A stretch of DNA of 64,000 bases from assembly GCA_025504975.1 (NCBI GenBank), contig JANUWI010000001.1:4588001-4652000 (forward strand), read 5' to 3'. Numbering within the stretch: the first letter of the stretch is position 1; every line of letters begins with the position of its first letter. A program made the translations under genes and the position numbers. Origin of the DNA: Plenodomus lindquistii. Lineage: Eukaryota; Ascomycota; Dothideomycetes; Pleosporales; Leptosphaeriaceae. Shown in pieces: positions 43,013 through 53,342 of the stretch. The notes beneath the pieces are model-generated. The model was not told the origin of the DNA and made no database searches. It was given only the letters and a program-made list of their open reading frames with translations.

Positions 43013-44815
43013 TCAGACTGCAGCGGCTTCGGGTACATGACGTTGTCGCTGGGTTCCGTCAGCTCGGCGGTAGCTCATAGCAGCCCGATCCATTGGTTCT
43101 TCCATGTCTGGCGACTCGCAGCTTTCGTAGCTGTAGCCTTGGCCGGAAGGTTGAGGTCGGGCGCCTTGTGTGAGACGTTGATTGACGTGTTGCGTGTCGA
43201 AGGTACTAGAGAACGAGCGCTTTTGACCAGTAGAAGCAGACATGGGTGGGAGACCTTGAGGCATGTACTTGGGCATGGCGTAGTTCTGGCTTGACCCATC
43301 AGAGTTTACAGAGATACTGCCTGACATCAGGCCAGGCGGCGAGTGGTATGTAGGCGACACAGGTTCGAGTTTCTCACTGCCAATCGGGGGCTGCAACGTT
43401 CTCAGATTGGGCAGGGCGTGACCATTGTGGTTGTTCATGCTGTTCGCGGAGTGTGCTTGTGGGGAAGTCTGGAGAGGCTGAACAGGTTGGCTAATCTGCT
43501 GTGGACGGCTGTACTGATCCATAGGATTGTACGCCGGCATCATCTGGTTCGGAGCGGGGTACTGCGGTGGCGGTTGAGTGATGGAAGAGCGGCGATAATC
43601 TGGAGCATGATTGTAGTCATGAACGGGCTCGGGTTGACGAGGCGGCGGGTGATCATATTGAGGCTGCTGGTAGGATTGATGGCCGTATTGCTGACTCATC
43701 TGCATTGGCTGCTGGCTCTGATAGTTGCCATACGGCTGTTGCTGCGGGATGTGCTGTTGAACCTGTTGCTGTTGCTGCTGGGGGTATGACGCTGGAATCT
43801 GAGGCGGCTGCATCACAGGAGCAGTGGGCGGAGCCGCGTACTGATTCTGGTACTGGTGCTGATTGGCAGTTCCGTAAGATGGCATCTGGGAATAACCGGT
43901 ACTCTGAGGTGGCGGCATCTGCTGGTAGTTGTTCTGAGGCGGGTAGGACTGAGCCATGTCATCTGCGCTTGGTCTACGAGCGGCAGCCAGGGAGCTGTTA
44001 CTGGCGTTGGAGACGGAGCGGGGTCGATCATCGATTGGAACGTTTGGCGGCTGACCATACTGGTCAGGTGTCGCCGTGCGACGAGCCTGGTCGTAGCCTC
44101 CATCCTCGTCGTCGTACCCGTCCCATTCCTTGGACGACTTGTTTTCGCGACGCCTCATTCTGACATCGCGACGAATACGGACACGGCAGCCCTGCTCGGC
44201 GACCATGCGACTCAAGGAAGTGCTCTCTGACAGACCAGGGAACTTCTTCGCCGAGAAGACGGTGAAAGGAGCAGACTTGACCTCGGCGCGGTGAGTGACG
44301 AAGTGGTTGCCGTCAAAGATGACGTCTGGATCATCTGGGTCCAAGTCCTTGACTTCGCTGAGGTTCTCGAACAAGGCGAAGCTCAGTCTGTATTTCCCCT
44401 CGTGGCGGACCGACAGGTCCGGGAAGATGAAATAACCGGCAGGCGTGGGTCGGTCCAAGTAGGCCATACCAGCGACCGGTGTGCCGGTCAGAACGGGGAA
44501 GCTGGGAGTGGCAGCGGGTGCACGGCCGTGGGCCATGGCGCGGGCGTTCTCGAGACTGGCATGCAGGAAGAAGTTTGCATTGTAGGCAAAGGTAATGTCC
44601 TGCTCATTCTCAAAAACGCGCAGCTCCACGATAGGCGGAGGGTCGACAGGACGACGGTCAGCACTGGACTTGGCACCGCTGCCACAGGCGCGCGCACGCT
44701 CTGGCTGCTGGATGACTTGCAGGCTGTAGCGAATCTGCCTACCATCCTTTGTGGTGCGCAGATAGGTACTCTTGGTTTCGTTGGCGACAGCGATGTTGCC
44801 GTTGGAAGACGACAT
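43013..44815 (-). CDS. veA: Velvet-family regulator VeA
   Basis: 600 aa from the ATG at 44815, no coding intron. The velvet domain covers about residues 25-215: YSLQVIQQPERARACGSG, DRRPVDPPPIVELRVFE, FFLHASLENARAMAHG, GYFIFPDLSVRHEGKYRLSF and PFTVFSAKKFPGLSESTSLS. It is followed by basic clusters (RIRRDVRMRRRENK) that could serve as a nuclear signal. The remaining 370 residues are Pro/Gln-rich with a glutamine run, the usual disordered VeA tail. VeA binds VelB and LaeA and controls development and secondary metabolism in response to light. The order and RACG/DRRPVDPPP signature match VeA rather than VelB, VelC or VosA. The 5' flank is long, with repeats and either a uORF or a leader intron, suggesting complex regulation. 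Confidence 0.93.
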   Translation of the reverse strand: MSSSNGNIAVANETKSTYLRTTKDGRQIRYSLQVIQQPERARACGSGAKSSADRRPVDPPPIVELRVFENEQDITFAYNANFFLHASLENARAMAHGRAPAATPSFPVLTGTPVAGMAYLDRPTPAGYFIFPDLSVRHEGKYRLSFALFENLSEVKDLDPDDPDVIFDGNHFVTHRAEVKSAPFTVFSAKKFPGLSESTSLSRMVAEQGCRVRIRRDVRMRRRENKSSKEWDGYDDEDGGYDQARRTATPDQYGQPPNVPIDDRPRSVSNASNSSLAAARRPSADDMAQSYPPQNNYQQMPPPQSTGYSQMPSYGTANQHQYQNQYAAPPTAPVMQPPQIPASYPQQQQQQVQQHIPQQQPYGNYQSQQPMQMSQQYGHQSYQQPQYDHPPPRQPEPVHDYNHAPDYRRSSITQPPPQYPAPNQMMPAYNPMDQYSRPQQISQPVQPLQTSPQAHSANSMNNHNGHALPNLRTLQPPIGSEKLEPVSPTYHSPPGLMSGSISVNSDGSSQNYAMPKYMPQGLPPMSASTGQKRSFSSTFDTQHVNQRLTQGARPQPSGQGYSYESCESPDMEEPMDRAAMSYRRADGTQRQRHVPEAAAV

Positions 44816-44834
44816 GGTTGCTTTGGGCGCGGAT

Positions 44835-44922
44835 CTGTTCCAGTCAGTAAATGGCGTGGGGACGTTACCGCGTTGATGGGCACCCAGGCGAGGCCCGAGA
44901 TTGGTGGATGGGCATGACGTAC
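44835..44922 (-). other. Candidate 5'-UTR intron of veA
   Basis: On the - strand, a GTACGT donor starts at 44922, an ACTGAC branch-like sequence lies near the end, and an AACAG acceptor ends at 44835, giving 88 nt. It would end 19 bases before the veA ATG. It overlaps a short uORF that exists only if the leader is unspliced. Confidence 0.45.
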
Positions 44923-44924
44923 AT
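44865..44924 (-). promoter_or_regulatory. Upstream ORF in the veA leader (19 codons), if unspliced
   Basis: ATG at 44924 and TAA at 44865-44867 encode MYVMPIHQSRASPGCPSTR. It ends about 50 bases before the veA start. Its ATG is two bases from the candidate intron donor, so splicing would remove it. Confidence 0.4.
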
Positions 44925-45302
44925 TGCGACGACCAGACGAACAACGCGCACTCAAAACACGACTGCGCTCGGCGTGGGGACTATAATTCTGATCGTGTCA
45001 GTTTGCGAATCAAGTTTGTGCAGACGTGAAGAGTTGTTGGGACCTCAAGGAATGCGAAAGTGGGCAGCTCGTGATAGGCGCGTTCTGAGCGGACCGCGAG
45101 AGCGGCTGGCTAACATGTCCAAGGCCATGTCGGCGGCACAAGCACATGACGGCGAGAGATTCGAGAACAAAGCGACTTAGACTCACCAAAGGTAGAGGAC
45201 GTACAGTAGACGGAGAGGGGAGCGAAGGGGGATGCGATTGGTGGCTGTTGTCTTGTGTGAATAGTTGAGTGCTGCGGGGGCATGCGAGTCGCAGAGTGCA
45301 AA

Positions 45303-45322
45303 GAGACGAGACGAGACGAGAC
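45303..45322. repeat. (GAGAC)4 pentanucleotide repeat
   Basis: Four perfect copies in the veA 5' flank, about 490 bases before the ATG. Confidence 0.85.
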
Positions 45323-45671
45323 GGGTCAAGGGCGGGCTGTGGTTCCTGTGGGGGGGCGAAGGTGAGTGTCGTCTGGTTCTTGGTGGGCCGCGACGAGTGC
45401 CGTTGGTGCAGTCGTCCGGGGACGTGGACTGCGCTCGCGGTTGACGAGGCTGGTGGGATGGACAGCAGCGAGCGTCGGGCGAGGACAGTGAAGGAGGAGA
45501 GCACACGGCCCAGGCTGTCTGGGCGAGGATGGGAGATGAGCGCTGAGGGCCGAGCTGGGGCGGGCTGGCGGGCTGGCGGGCGGCTGGGGCCAGCACTGGC
45601 CTCTTTGTCGACTCGGCTAAACACACTCAGGTGTCAGTGCCAGTCTAAGAAAGCAACCCTCGCAGCCGGCA

Positions 45672-45709
45672 CCAGTAACCAGTAACCAGTGACCAGTAAC
45701 CAGTGACCA
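45672..45709. repeat. CCAGTRA heptamer array
   Basis: Five tandem seven-base units, CCAGTAA twice, CCAGTGA, CCAGTAA and CCAGTGA, then a partial CCA. Lies about 860 bases upstream of the veA ATG. Confidence 0.9.
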
Positions 45710-48124
45710 CTGCAGTTCTGCAGACGACGGTTGGATGCCGCAGCGCTCGGCACGGATTGGCGTTGGATGCCGCAGCAGCACTGACGCTGCCCCTCGCACG
45801 CTGTTCGAGATTGCGGGCAGACGGTCCTGTGAGCCTGTCCCCTCTGCATGCACTGGTGTTGGACGACTGCGATGATGATGCCAGGGGGGACCCATCTGGG
45901 CTGCTTGTAAGACGGCACACGACGGCAAGAATGGCCTGATTGTGACAGCCCCAAGGCCCATGGCACACATGGCAGCGCGCTCCTTTTCCGCGCCTGCATT
46001 GATTCCCGTCGTGATAGCATTGCAATCTGCCTGCCAGGCTGCCAGGCTGCCCGGTTGTCTGCCAATATGGGCCGCGTCCCAAGCTGACGAGAGCGCCCGC
46101 GGTGGAAGCCAATAGCCAGCGAGGCGGATCAAGCTCTGGCCCAGCTGCAAAGGATCATCGTGGCTGAGCGAACCCTGCTGCCGAGCTGCTGGATGCGCCA
46201 AGCTCCCTCGCATTCCCGCCCTTCCCACGCCTCTCGTTGGCTCGCTTACCCCATGCCCGCCTCGACACTCGGCCTGCATCAACTCCCCCCCGTGCCAGGA
46301 TCCCCAATCTCCCGCATCGCCGGTCCCACAACTTAACAACCCATACCATCCAGAGTCGAAAATGCTTGCATACAGTTCTGTACTGATCATGGCCCCGTAC
46401 GTACCCACAGTCGCACGCTGCCAGTCTCGGCATCTGCCGAACACACACTCGGCAACGCCAACTTCCGCACCACAAGCCACCACCAAGGCTAGCAGCCATC
46501 GAATCAAAACTCAACCTTGGGTAACATCGCCAGACGACATTATCGTGAGAGATTCAGAACCAGCTCACATACCATGACATGCGAAACCACTTGAACTACA
46601 CAAAGCAGACGAAGCGTATGTATGAGTAGCTGCTTCGAAGCATCATACATCACACGCCCCTTCCTTCCGCATCTCATCCTTCAATCTGGCCGAGTATTCT
46701 TTGAAACGAAACACTACTCCACCGGCGACTACCATACCACGCCACCCATAAGGCACCAATCCTCCAAAACAGTCTCTAAGCCACGTTCCCCCACCCCGCC
46801 CCATTTCAACCGTCGCAGCCCAACATCCCCCAAAGCAGAAGTACCCACACCTCCCCTCCCACGCCCCCGTCGCACGCAAACAGCCATGCGGTATACTCTT
46901 ACCCCCTTCAGATCTTGTCGCAGGCGCCGCGCACTTCTAACCATTTATTCAAAGCCTCATTAATCCCATGATCCAGATAGTGAGGAAACCGAGTCCAAGG
47001 CATGGAGCTCATGCACGTGGATGACGAGTCCTCGGTTCACACCCTACGCAGCCCCATCGACACCTGTATAACGGGCTGACGGTAGTATGTTGGTGTATCT
47101 TTTTTGGGTCGTGGAGGCATGATGGCGGACGCCTGCGTGGGCAGGGAGGTCTTGCAGACGTATGTGTTGGCACGCCTCTTACGCCTATTGAATTGCGAAT
47201 CGCCACCCGTGGGAATACGATCGTGTCGTAGAAAGAGGCAGAATTTTAAGGCGTGTTTGGATCTGACAATATGTGGTAACTTCGTTCATCAGGAACGGTG
47301 TTCCTCCTTGCATACCTAACAAGGGCACAACCCCTTGCATAGAAAACGTATGACATGGGCGTGGCGGCTTTGTTAGTGAAGACCTTGCCAGTCGGAGATT
47401 GTTTTTTCCTGCAGCGGGGGGATAATAAGAGGTGAGTGGGTGCATGCATGTGCGTGATTATTAGTGCCAAGCACTCTGAAAAGGGATTTCTACAATAGAT
47501 GGCGCCGACCACCGTATACTAAATATCTTCCTGTAAGCAAGAGAGACACGGGATCTTCTCGGGTGTACAAGTACTGCTGTTGCGAAGTAAACATGGTTAT
47601 AACATATGACATGCCCGCGATTGAACATCCACAAGGTAGTTACATCAACTACATATGCGTAGCTCCAGGGCTGGTTACAAAATACGAAGACGGGCCAGCG
47701 CACACAAAGTACAATCTCTTTCACTATTCTATGCTCTTACCTGCACATCCCTTTCCAAGTCCAATCAAAATACCCAGCCGTACAGCGTCATTATCTCCCA
47801 ACATCTCTTGCTGTCCTACTGTCTTCACTCCCTCGTACTCACATATCCTCACTCCCTCGCACGTCTTTCAGCTAAAACTTCGCTTCGCCACAAAGGAAGA
47901 CAGATAGACGCCGTAACATTTTCGCCCTGAAATACCTATAAACAATCCAATGAAAATCAAACATCCCTCCTGTCTACCTACTTACCTACTTACCTACATG
48001 ATAATTCCATCCCCTCTATCCCTCTCTTTCTAATCCCCTATTCCTCTCTCTCCCCCTTGACTATAAAACCAAATACACCTTTCTCCTTCTCATCCCATTC
48101 TACATCCCGCAATCAGCAAGCTCA

Positions 48125-49249
48125 TCACAACCACCCCCCATCCACCCCTTCAACCCCATCTTCCCAGCTGAACCGGCGTCCTCCACGCTCGTCCTCATAC
48201 ATGGGTTTCGCGTTCCCATCTGCTACTTCGAGCGGGGAAATACCACCAGGGCCGGTGAGAGTATTAAGCGCTGGGGTAGAGAGTAGCGGGGATGTAGGTG
48301 CTGAGGCGGAGATGCGGGAGTGTGGATTAGTGGGGCAGAAAGTGTGATGGAAGCTATTAGGGAGGTGGATAGGGAGGGAGGACATGCGGAGAGAAGGGGT
48401 GCTGGGGAGGGGTGTGTAGAGTGGTGATAGTACGGGGGAGGGGGGGAAGATGAGTGGTGTAGGGTAGACTCCGCTGGGGGTAAGAGGGGAAACGGGGGAA
48501 GGAGTGTGTTCGTATGGTGTTAGGGGGAAAGACAATGGTGAGGGGAAGGGCGGTGATGGAGTGCTGGATGTCGAGGTGTTTGTGTTTCGCGTTGTTGATG
48601 TACCTGCGAGTACGGGAGGAATACTGAATGGTGTTGGTGAGGTAACGGAAGTCATCGCGGCTGCAGTAGTGCTACTTGCACCTGTCATAGCAGTGCGTTC
48701 AACCCCCACCTTTCTCGAGACAGCAGATGAACTACCATAGGCTGTCATTCCCACCGCGGATATCGTCGCAGTCCCACCAACCATCGAAGCGCTCAAAAAC
48801 CCAGCAGGCGAAACATCACGTACCGGCGCCCCTATCGTCTCCCGTGGAGCGACCGGCGGATTCACCCATCTACCTTCTCCGATCCTCCTCGTCGTTCCAC
48901 TGCCCCTCGCCTCCTCCCCTCCCCCCACAACCCTATCCCTCTCCTCTCCAAACCTCCCAAACGATTTCAACACTCGTACCCTCTCCTCCTCCCGTTGCGC
49001 GATGAACTCGCGTTCCCGCTCTTGACGCAATTCATACTGTCGTCGTGCTTGAACTTCTGCAGCGTGCTCGCATGCAGCTTGGAAGGTGTCGATTGGCGAC
49101 TCTTGTGTGTATTCTTCGGTGGTGGTGGGGTAGGGCGGTGCCTGGAAGGGATTGGAAGACGGTGGGGGATGGCGGAACGAGAAGATGGCGAAGAATGTGG
49201 ATAGGGAGGGGAGACAGGGGATTGGGGAGTCGTAGGGGTGGTGCGGCAT
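48125..49249 (-). CDS. Ser/Thr/Pro-rich protein of unknown function (374 aa)
   Basis: A single frame from the ATG at 49249. After a short hydrophobic start (PCLPSLSTFFAIFSF), a charged helical block of about 45 residues (AACEHAAEVQARRQYELRQ, then EREREFIAQREEERVRVL) looks like a coiled coil. The rest is Ser/Thr/Pro-rich with many SP and TP sites, possible phosphorylation targets, ending in FSWEDGVEGVDGGWL. No catalytic motif. The helical block and lack of stops over 1.1 kb favour a real gene, but low complexity means part of the openness could come from composition. I do not recognise the family. Confidence 0.6.
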   Translation of the reverse strand: MPHHPYDSPIPCLPSLSTFFAIFSFRHPPPSSNPFQAPPYPTTTEEYTQESPIDTFQAACEHAAEVQARRQYELRQEREREFIAQREEERVRVLKSFGRFGEERDRVVGGGEEARGSGTTRRIGEGRWVNPPVAPRETIGAPVRDVSPAGFLSASMVGGTATISAVGMTAYGSSSAVSRKVGVERTAMTGASSTTAAAMTSVTSPTPFSIPPVLAGTSTTRNTNTSTSSTPSPPFPSPLSFPLTPYEHTPSPVSPLTPSGVYPTPLIFPPSPVLSPLYTPLPSTPSLRMSSLPIHLPNSFHHTFCPTNPHSRISASAPTSPLLSTPALNTLTGPGGISPLEVADGNAKPMYEDERGGRRFSWEDGVEGVDGGWL

Positions 49250-49916
49250 GGTTGGGTGGGTGTGTCGGTTGTATGTGGGATTGATTGGGGTGTTGGGATG
49301 GTGTTGTGATTAGTGCGATGTCTGGCTGAAGTTGTGGTGTGTGGTACTTTGTGGCATTCATCCGTGATTTTATAGTTTTTGAGTTGGATTGGTGATGGTA
49401 GTAGGATTGTCTTAGACATTGCTGCTTTGTGAGTCGTGGAGAACATTCTAGTGGTCCGTGAGATTGTAGCGAATTGTCTCGGGTGTATCACTTGGATCTG
49501 GAAAGTCGTATGGCGAGCTGGGCTTGATCACCTCTTCGTGGACGCTTCCGCGGTGGACCAAGGTAGGAGACAACGTTAGGACCCCCAGGCTGCGGGGGAA
49601 TTGTATAACCACTAGTAAACACCCTAGGTCATGATTGTGATCTTCTAGGTTTCTAAGTATGTACATCAGGACTTGCAACCCTAATTTCAAGATCAAATGA
49701 CCAAAGCATGAGGCTAAACGCTCATAACCTCCGCTATGGTGCAATCCAATGCCATTTATCCCAAAAGAACTCCACCAAGGCATCCTACAAACCTGGAAGC
49801 CTATACCTGGACATACAAGATCACAGTTAACGCCCACCAATAAGGTTGTGCCTGAACGCTGACTAGTCAACTATTCTAAGCATGACCTCGAAAACATGCT
49901 CCGACCCTAAGGTAGC
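49250..49916. other. Intergenic region, no gene seen
   Basis: Between the Ser/Thr/Pro-rich gene and the 3' end of the 2EXR gene, both on the - strand. Overlapping frames at 48967-49491 and 49448-49870 lack protein-like features. Confidence 0.5.
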
Positions 49917-50999
49917 TTAGATGTCCAGCCGAGACTTGACGTCTACGAACTGCCTCGCAGCTCGAGCAATCAACTGAGCGTTAGCATGTTCGTCACTCTC
50001 GTCTTCATCTTCAGTCTCATCATTTTCAAAGTTCTCGACCTTGTTCCTGATATTTTGCGCTGCACCGATCATAGACCATGAGCCGTCCAAGGTGTCTTTG
50101 TCCGTCTCAGGCTACATCCTGCTGCTATACTCGTCCTGCATGCCAATGTAGAAGATCCTGAGCTTCTTCAAGGGCGCGAACAGAATTCCAATCTTGTCAT
50201 AGCTATCCCTTCCGGAGTATGTAACGAGCAGGCGCTCGATCCTGGCCAGATAGATCGGCTTCAATATTTGCTTCAGCATAGCCATGCGAGATGTCTCAGT
50301 AGTGTCGCATGCGGCAGTAGAGCGCGTACCGAGGAAGACGGTGTCTTTAGTGAAGCTGATGTATAGCGTGCCACCACGCACAGCACCGTCGCCAAAACAG
50401 GGGTCGCCAGTGAAGTGGACGATCTCGCCACCCTCGTTTTGTTTAAGCTCTTGACGTGACTCATAGCAGACAGAGAATAGAGCTGCGAGCGGAGGGTAGT
50501 ATTGTATCCTGGGCGTGAAGTCGTTGGTATTGTAGTCGTGCAGTTCTATAACACGGGCTCGAGGAGGAGCGGCCAAAGCATAGATCCGCACGCGGATTTT
50601 TTCCGGCAGGCGGAAGAAAGACAATGGGTCTTTGTTATCACGTTCTTGACGTCCGACTTTGGTACGCCTGTGAGGTGGACTGCCGCTGTTCTCGGGGGAT
50701 GGGATGCGCGCGCGACGCAGCGGCCTACCGATGAGAACTGTACCGGTGAGAGTTGGGCTGGATGGGGCTGGAGAGGATGACAGGCTTTCGGCTTCGGTCT
50801 CTGTGTCGGTGTCGAAGTCTATGGGTGCAGGATTCCGATAGCTTCTATTGGGAATGCCGTCTTCATCGAGAGGCTGCTGTGAGAAGACAAGGTTATCTTT
50901 CATATCAGGTTCAACAGTTTCCGTGTCGCTGTCCTCGCTGCTGTAGCCTGAAGCGTCATTGTTGCTAGTGTTTCCCCTGTTGCCGAAAAATTGGGCCAT
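49917..50999 (-). CDS. 2EXR-domain protein with an in-frame TAG or cryptic intron
   Basis: From the ATG at 50999, the protein has an acidic Ser-rich N-terminus (about 1-110) and then a 2EXR-type region: FFRLPEKIRVRIYALA, PPLAALFSVCYESRQE, LYISFTKDTVFLGTRS, and LARIERLLVTYSG. These fungal proteins are common and mostly uncharacterised. The frame meets TAG at 50112-50114 after DEYSSRM, giving 295 aa. In the same frame it then runs on for 64 codons (PETDKDTLDG..., an acidic stretch, and RQFVDVKSRLDI) to TAA at 49917-49919. A 69-nt GT..AG segment (50047-50115, donor GTAGCC, acceptor ATCAG) would remove the stop without changing phase, giving 337 aa. The donor and branch site are weak, so a nonsense mutation is also possible. 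Confidence 0.65.
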
Positions 51000-51840
51000 T
51001 TTCGCGAGGATTTCGTTGTGCGTGAGGGGTGGCAACGAGCACGCTGCCGAAGGGCGATGCAGGGTCTATGTAGACAACCGGCGGTGCAAGGACCATGCTA
51101 TGACTGCGGGGAGGATATGAGAGTACATGAGGTATTAGTGCGTTGGTCGAAGAGCTAGCAGCCCTCAATGATGTGTTTGGCTAGGAATATAGCCAAGAGC
51201 CTCGAAGTGTTAGGACGCATTGCTTTCACTCAGCTATAAAGCTCCACGGTTGACATCACCCCAACAATGACGTGGTGTTGCGATCATGAGGGGAGACGCT
51301 GGGGTAGATGGGAGGCGTGAAGAGGCAGACAAGTATGGAGGTTGCGAGACGAGATCTAAGGGTTGGCAGGTCGACGATCTTGGTGTAGAGGAAGGGGGCT
51401 ATGTTTCTGGCTTCGAAGGGGAAACTACCTGGTATTTTGCAGAGCATGGCTTTTATGACTCTCCAAATATTTTCAATGATATTATTAAGACACAGGGGGG
51501 AGGGGAGACGAGTGAATTATTCGAAATGCAGACGAATATAACACGACAAGATGTCTAATGGAATATTGCGCACTTGGAAGCAGCACAAAGTACGGTACAC
51601 GCTAAGTATCGCAGCTGCAGACCCGAACAATAAAAGCCTGCCGAATATGTTCAGTTGTGGAGGCAACTGCAATATACATACATATAGCATGAAGGAAACG
51701 AGTCACTTCGATGTTGAGTGCCTAGTCTGCACATGGCTGCGCGTTGTGCGCCAATCAAGTTTCGAGAGCGATGGCGGCTTGCTCAAGCATCGTCGACCAT
51801 GCGTGGTATCGGCAATGCAGACACTCCTTGGGCATATGAA
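51000..51840. other. Intergenic region, no gene seen
   Basis: Between the 2EXR start and the DUF1275 stop. Small frames on the + strand only, without motifs. Confidence 0.5.
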
Positions 51841-52734
51841 TCACTCCTCGTCAACTTCAGACTTCCAAAAAACCCAAGCGATGACTGCAAAGCACTTCAG
51901 CACACAGGCGGTCCATAACGCGCCAGAAAGCCCAACACTACTGTGCGCATACAAGCCACCAAAGCAGGCGCCAAGTAGCAGTAGTAAAGGCGCAGCAACT
52001 CTCCTGTTCCTCTCTGCGTTAGAAAGGGTGAGTTTGAAAACATCTGGATCGGAGAAGAGATCGCAGTAGTTGCTCGTCAAGACCACGCTGGTGAGCCCAT
52101 TGTACTTCAACGCACGAGAGGTGACCGCTTGACCGCTCGACTGGAAGGCGACAGCAGCCAACGGGACCAATACCTGCCAATGCAGCCCATCTTTGGCCTG
52201 ATTTCCAAATGTGACAATCGAAGCGGCAAACGCAATCATCACTGTCTGAAACGAGTAAGATGCGATCAGCACCCATCGTTTCGCTGGGCTAAAGTGGCGA
52301 TGGAACCTTGCAAAGCAAAAGCTTCCAAAGCAAAATGAAGCGATCGATGTTGCAGACTTGATCCATCGAATCCCTTCATTTGGCGCAATTACTCCAAGAC
52401 CAAGATACACCGTGTTCCCTGAACGCATACGTGAGCATGATTGTCTACTTGACGCAAAGATGCTGGTTCGCCCAGCAATCAACGGGCCTTACGTACCAGT
52501 TTGCATGCTCACGAATGAGCCCCAAATAAACACAGCTGAGCTGTCAAGCAGCCCGGTAATAATGTAACAAAACAATAGTACCAAGTCTGCCCAGTTCTTC
52601 GTCACATCGGCGCGAAAATGCTTCTTCAATTGACGCGCCGTAAACACCGAATCCTCGTCCGATTTTGCGCCGGCGGGTCGGCCAAGCAGCGGAGATGTCT
52701 CGTCTGCGGAGCGCAGCGTGGCCGTGTTGCTCAT
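51841..52734 (-). CDS. DUF1275-family membrane protein
   Basis: Exons 52497-52734 and 51841-52418 on the - strand give 271 aa. A hydrophilic N-terminus (ADETSPLLGRP, a dileucine-like sorting sequence) is followed by six or so hydrophobic segments. The family signature is visible at ADLVLLFCYIITGLLDSSAVF, then FVSMQTGNTVYLGLGV, and later SGQAVTSRALKYNGLTSVVLTSNYCDLF. DUF1275 (YoaK-like) proteins occur in bacteria and fungi; function is unknown, with transport suspected. The intron (52419-52496, GTACGT..TTCAG) restores the conserved MQTGNTVYLG. The frame is open slightly beyond 52734 but without an earlier ATG. Confidence 0.88.
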
Positions 52735-53342
52735 GGCTACTGAGTTGGCCAACAAGGGCTGTTGCGTTTCGAATCCTGGGTTGCGCTTCGTACAACGCCG
52801 GTGGGAGGGGCGGTAGTTATGTCGATTGGAGCGGGGATGATGCGACTAAGAGCGTGCTAGCTGGGAAGACGCGTGCGATGCAGTGTGAATCGTCAGGTAC
52901 AAGTCAGCTCAAGCTTCAATCAAGCTTTTGATGAAGGAAGCGCGGCAATTGCAGGATATCCGTGGGATCGTGCGATGGTAACCTTCCAGATGAGGTAATT
53001 GGTGCGGAGGCAGATCAAACACCATGCGCTGGGATGGACGCTTAATGGACCTTAACGATGCTGTGTGGTGCGGGGAAGCTGATTTGCGACGCTTTTGACG
53101 CGTGGAAAATTTGTTTCTGGGGTTGAATCGCTAGGATTGAGATGCTGGGGTCATGATGATTGTTGATCGTTAGCGCGAAGCCAAGAGATGAATGGTCGAA
53201 AGCTTGTTGTGTCGTCATCGGAACACGGCATTGCTGTACGTAAAGCAAATAACATAAGTCGTCGTCGCCGGCTGATCAAAAAAGTCAGTCAATTCCTTCG
53301 TTTTCGAACTTCAGCAACTGATCAATTGAGATCACTGAAGTC
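52735..53342. other. Divergent promoter region between DUF1275 and oxalate decarboxylase genes
   Basis: 608 bp between two genes transcribed away from each other. No gene and no clear TATA box seen. Confidence 0.5.

Larger units (their letters stand above)
44925..48124. other. Long region upstream of veA, no gene seen
   Basis: About 3.2 kb. The first 1.6 kb is GC-rich with (GAGAC)4 and a CCAGTRA heptamer array and is probably the veA promoter and leader. A 296-codon frame (45617-46507, - strand) is judged a composition artefact. The stretch at 46.6-48.1 kb has only short frames and a CTTACCTA-type repeat near 47980-48000; no family resemblance was seen. Confidence 0.5.

Noticed and set aside
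45617..46507. 296-codon frame on the - strand upstream of veA
   Set aside because: The translation is Trp/Gly/Ala-rich without domain-like order, spans the heptamer repeat, and several other frames are open in the same GC-rich stretch. It looks like a composition effect.
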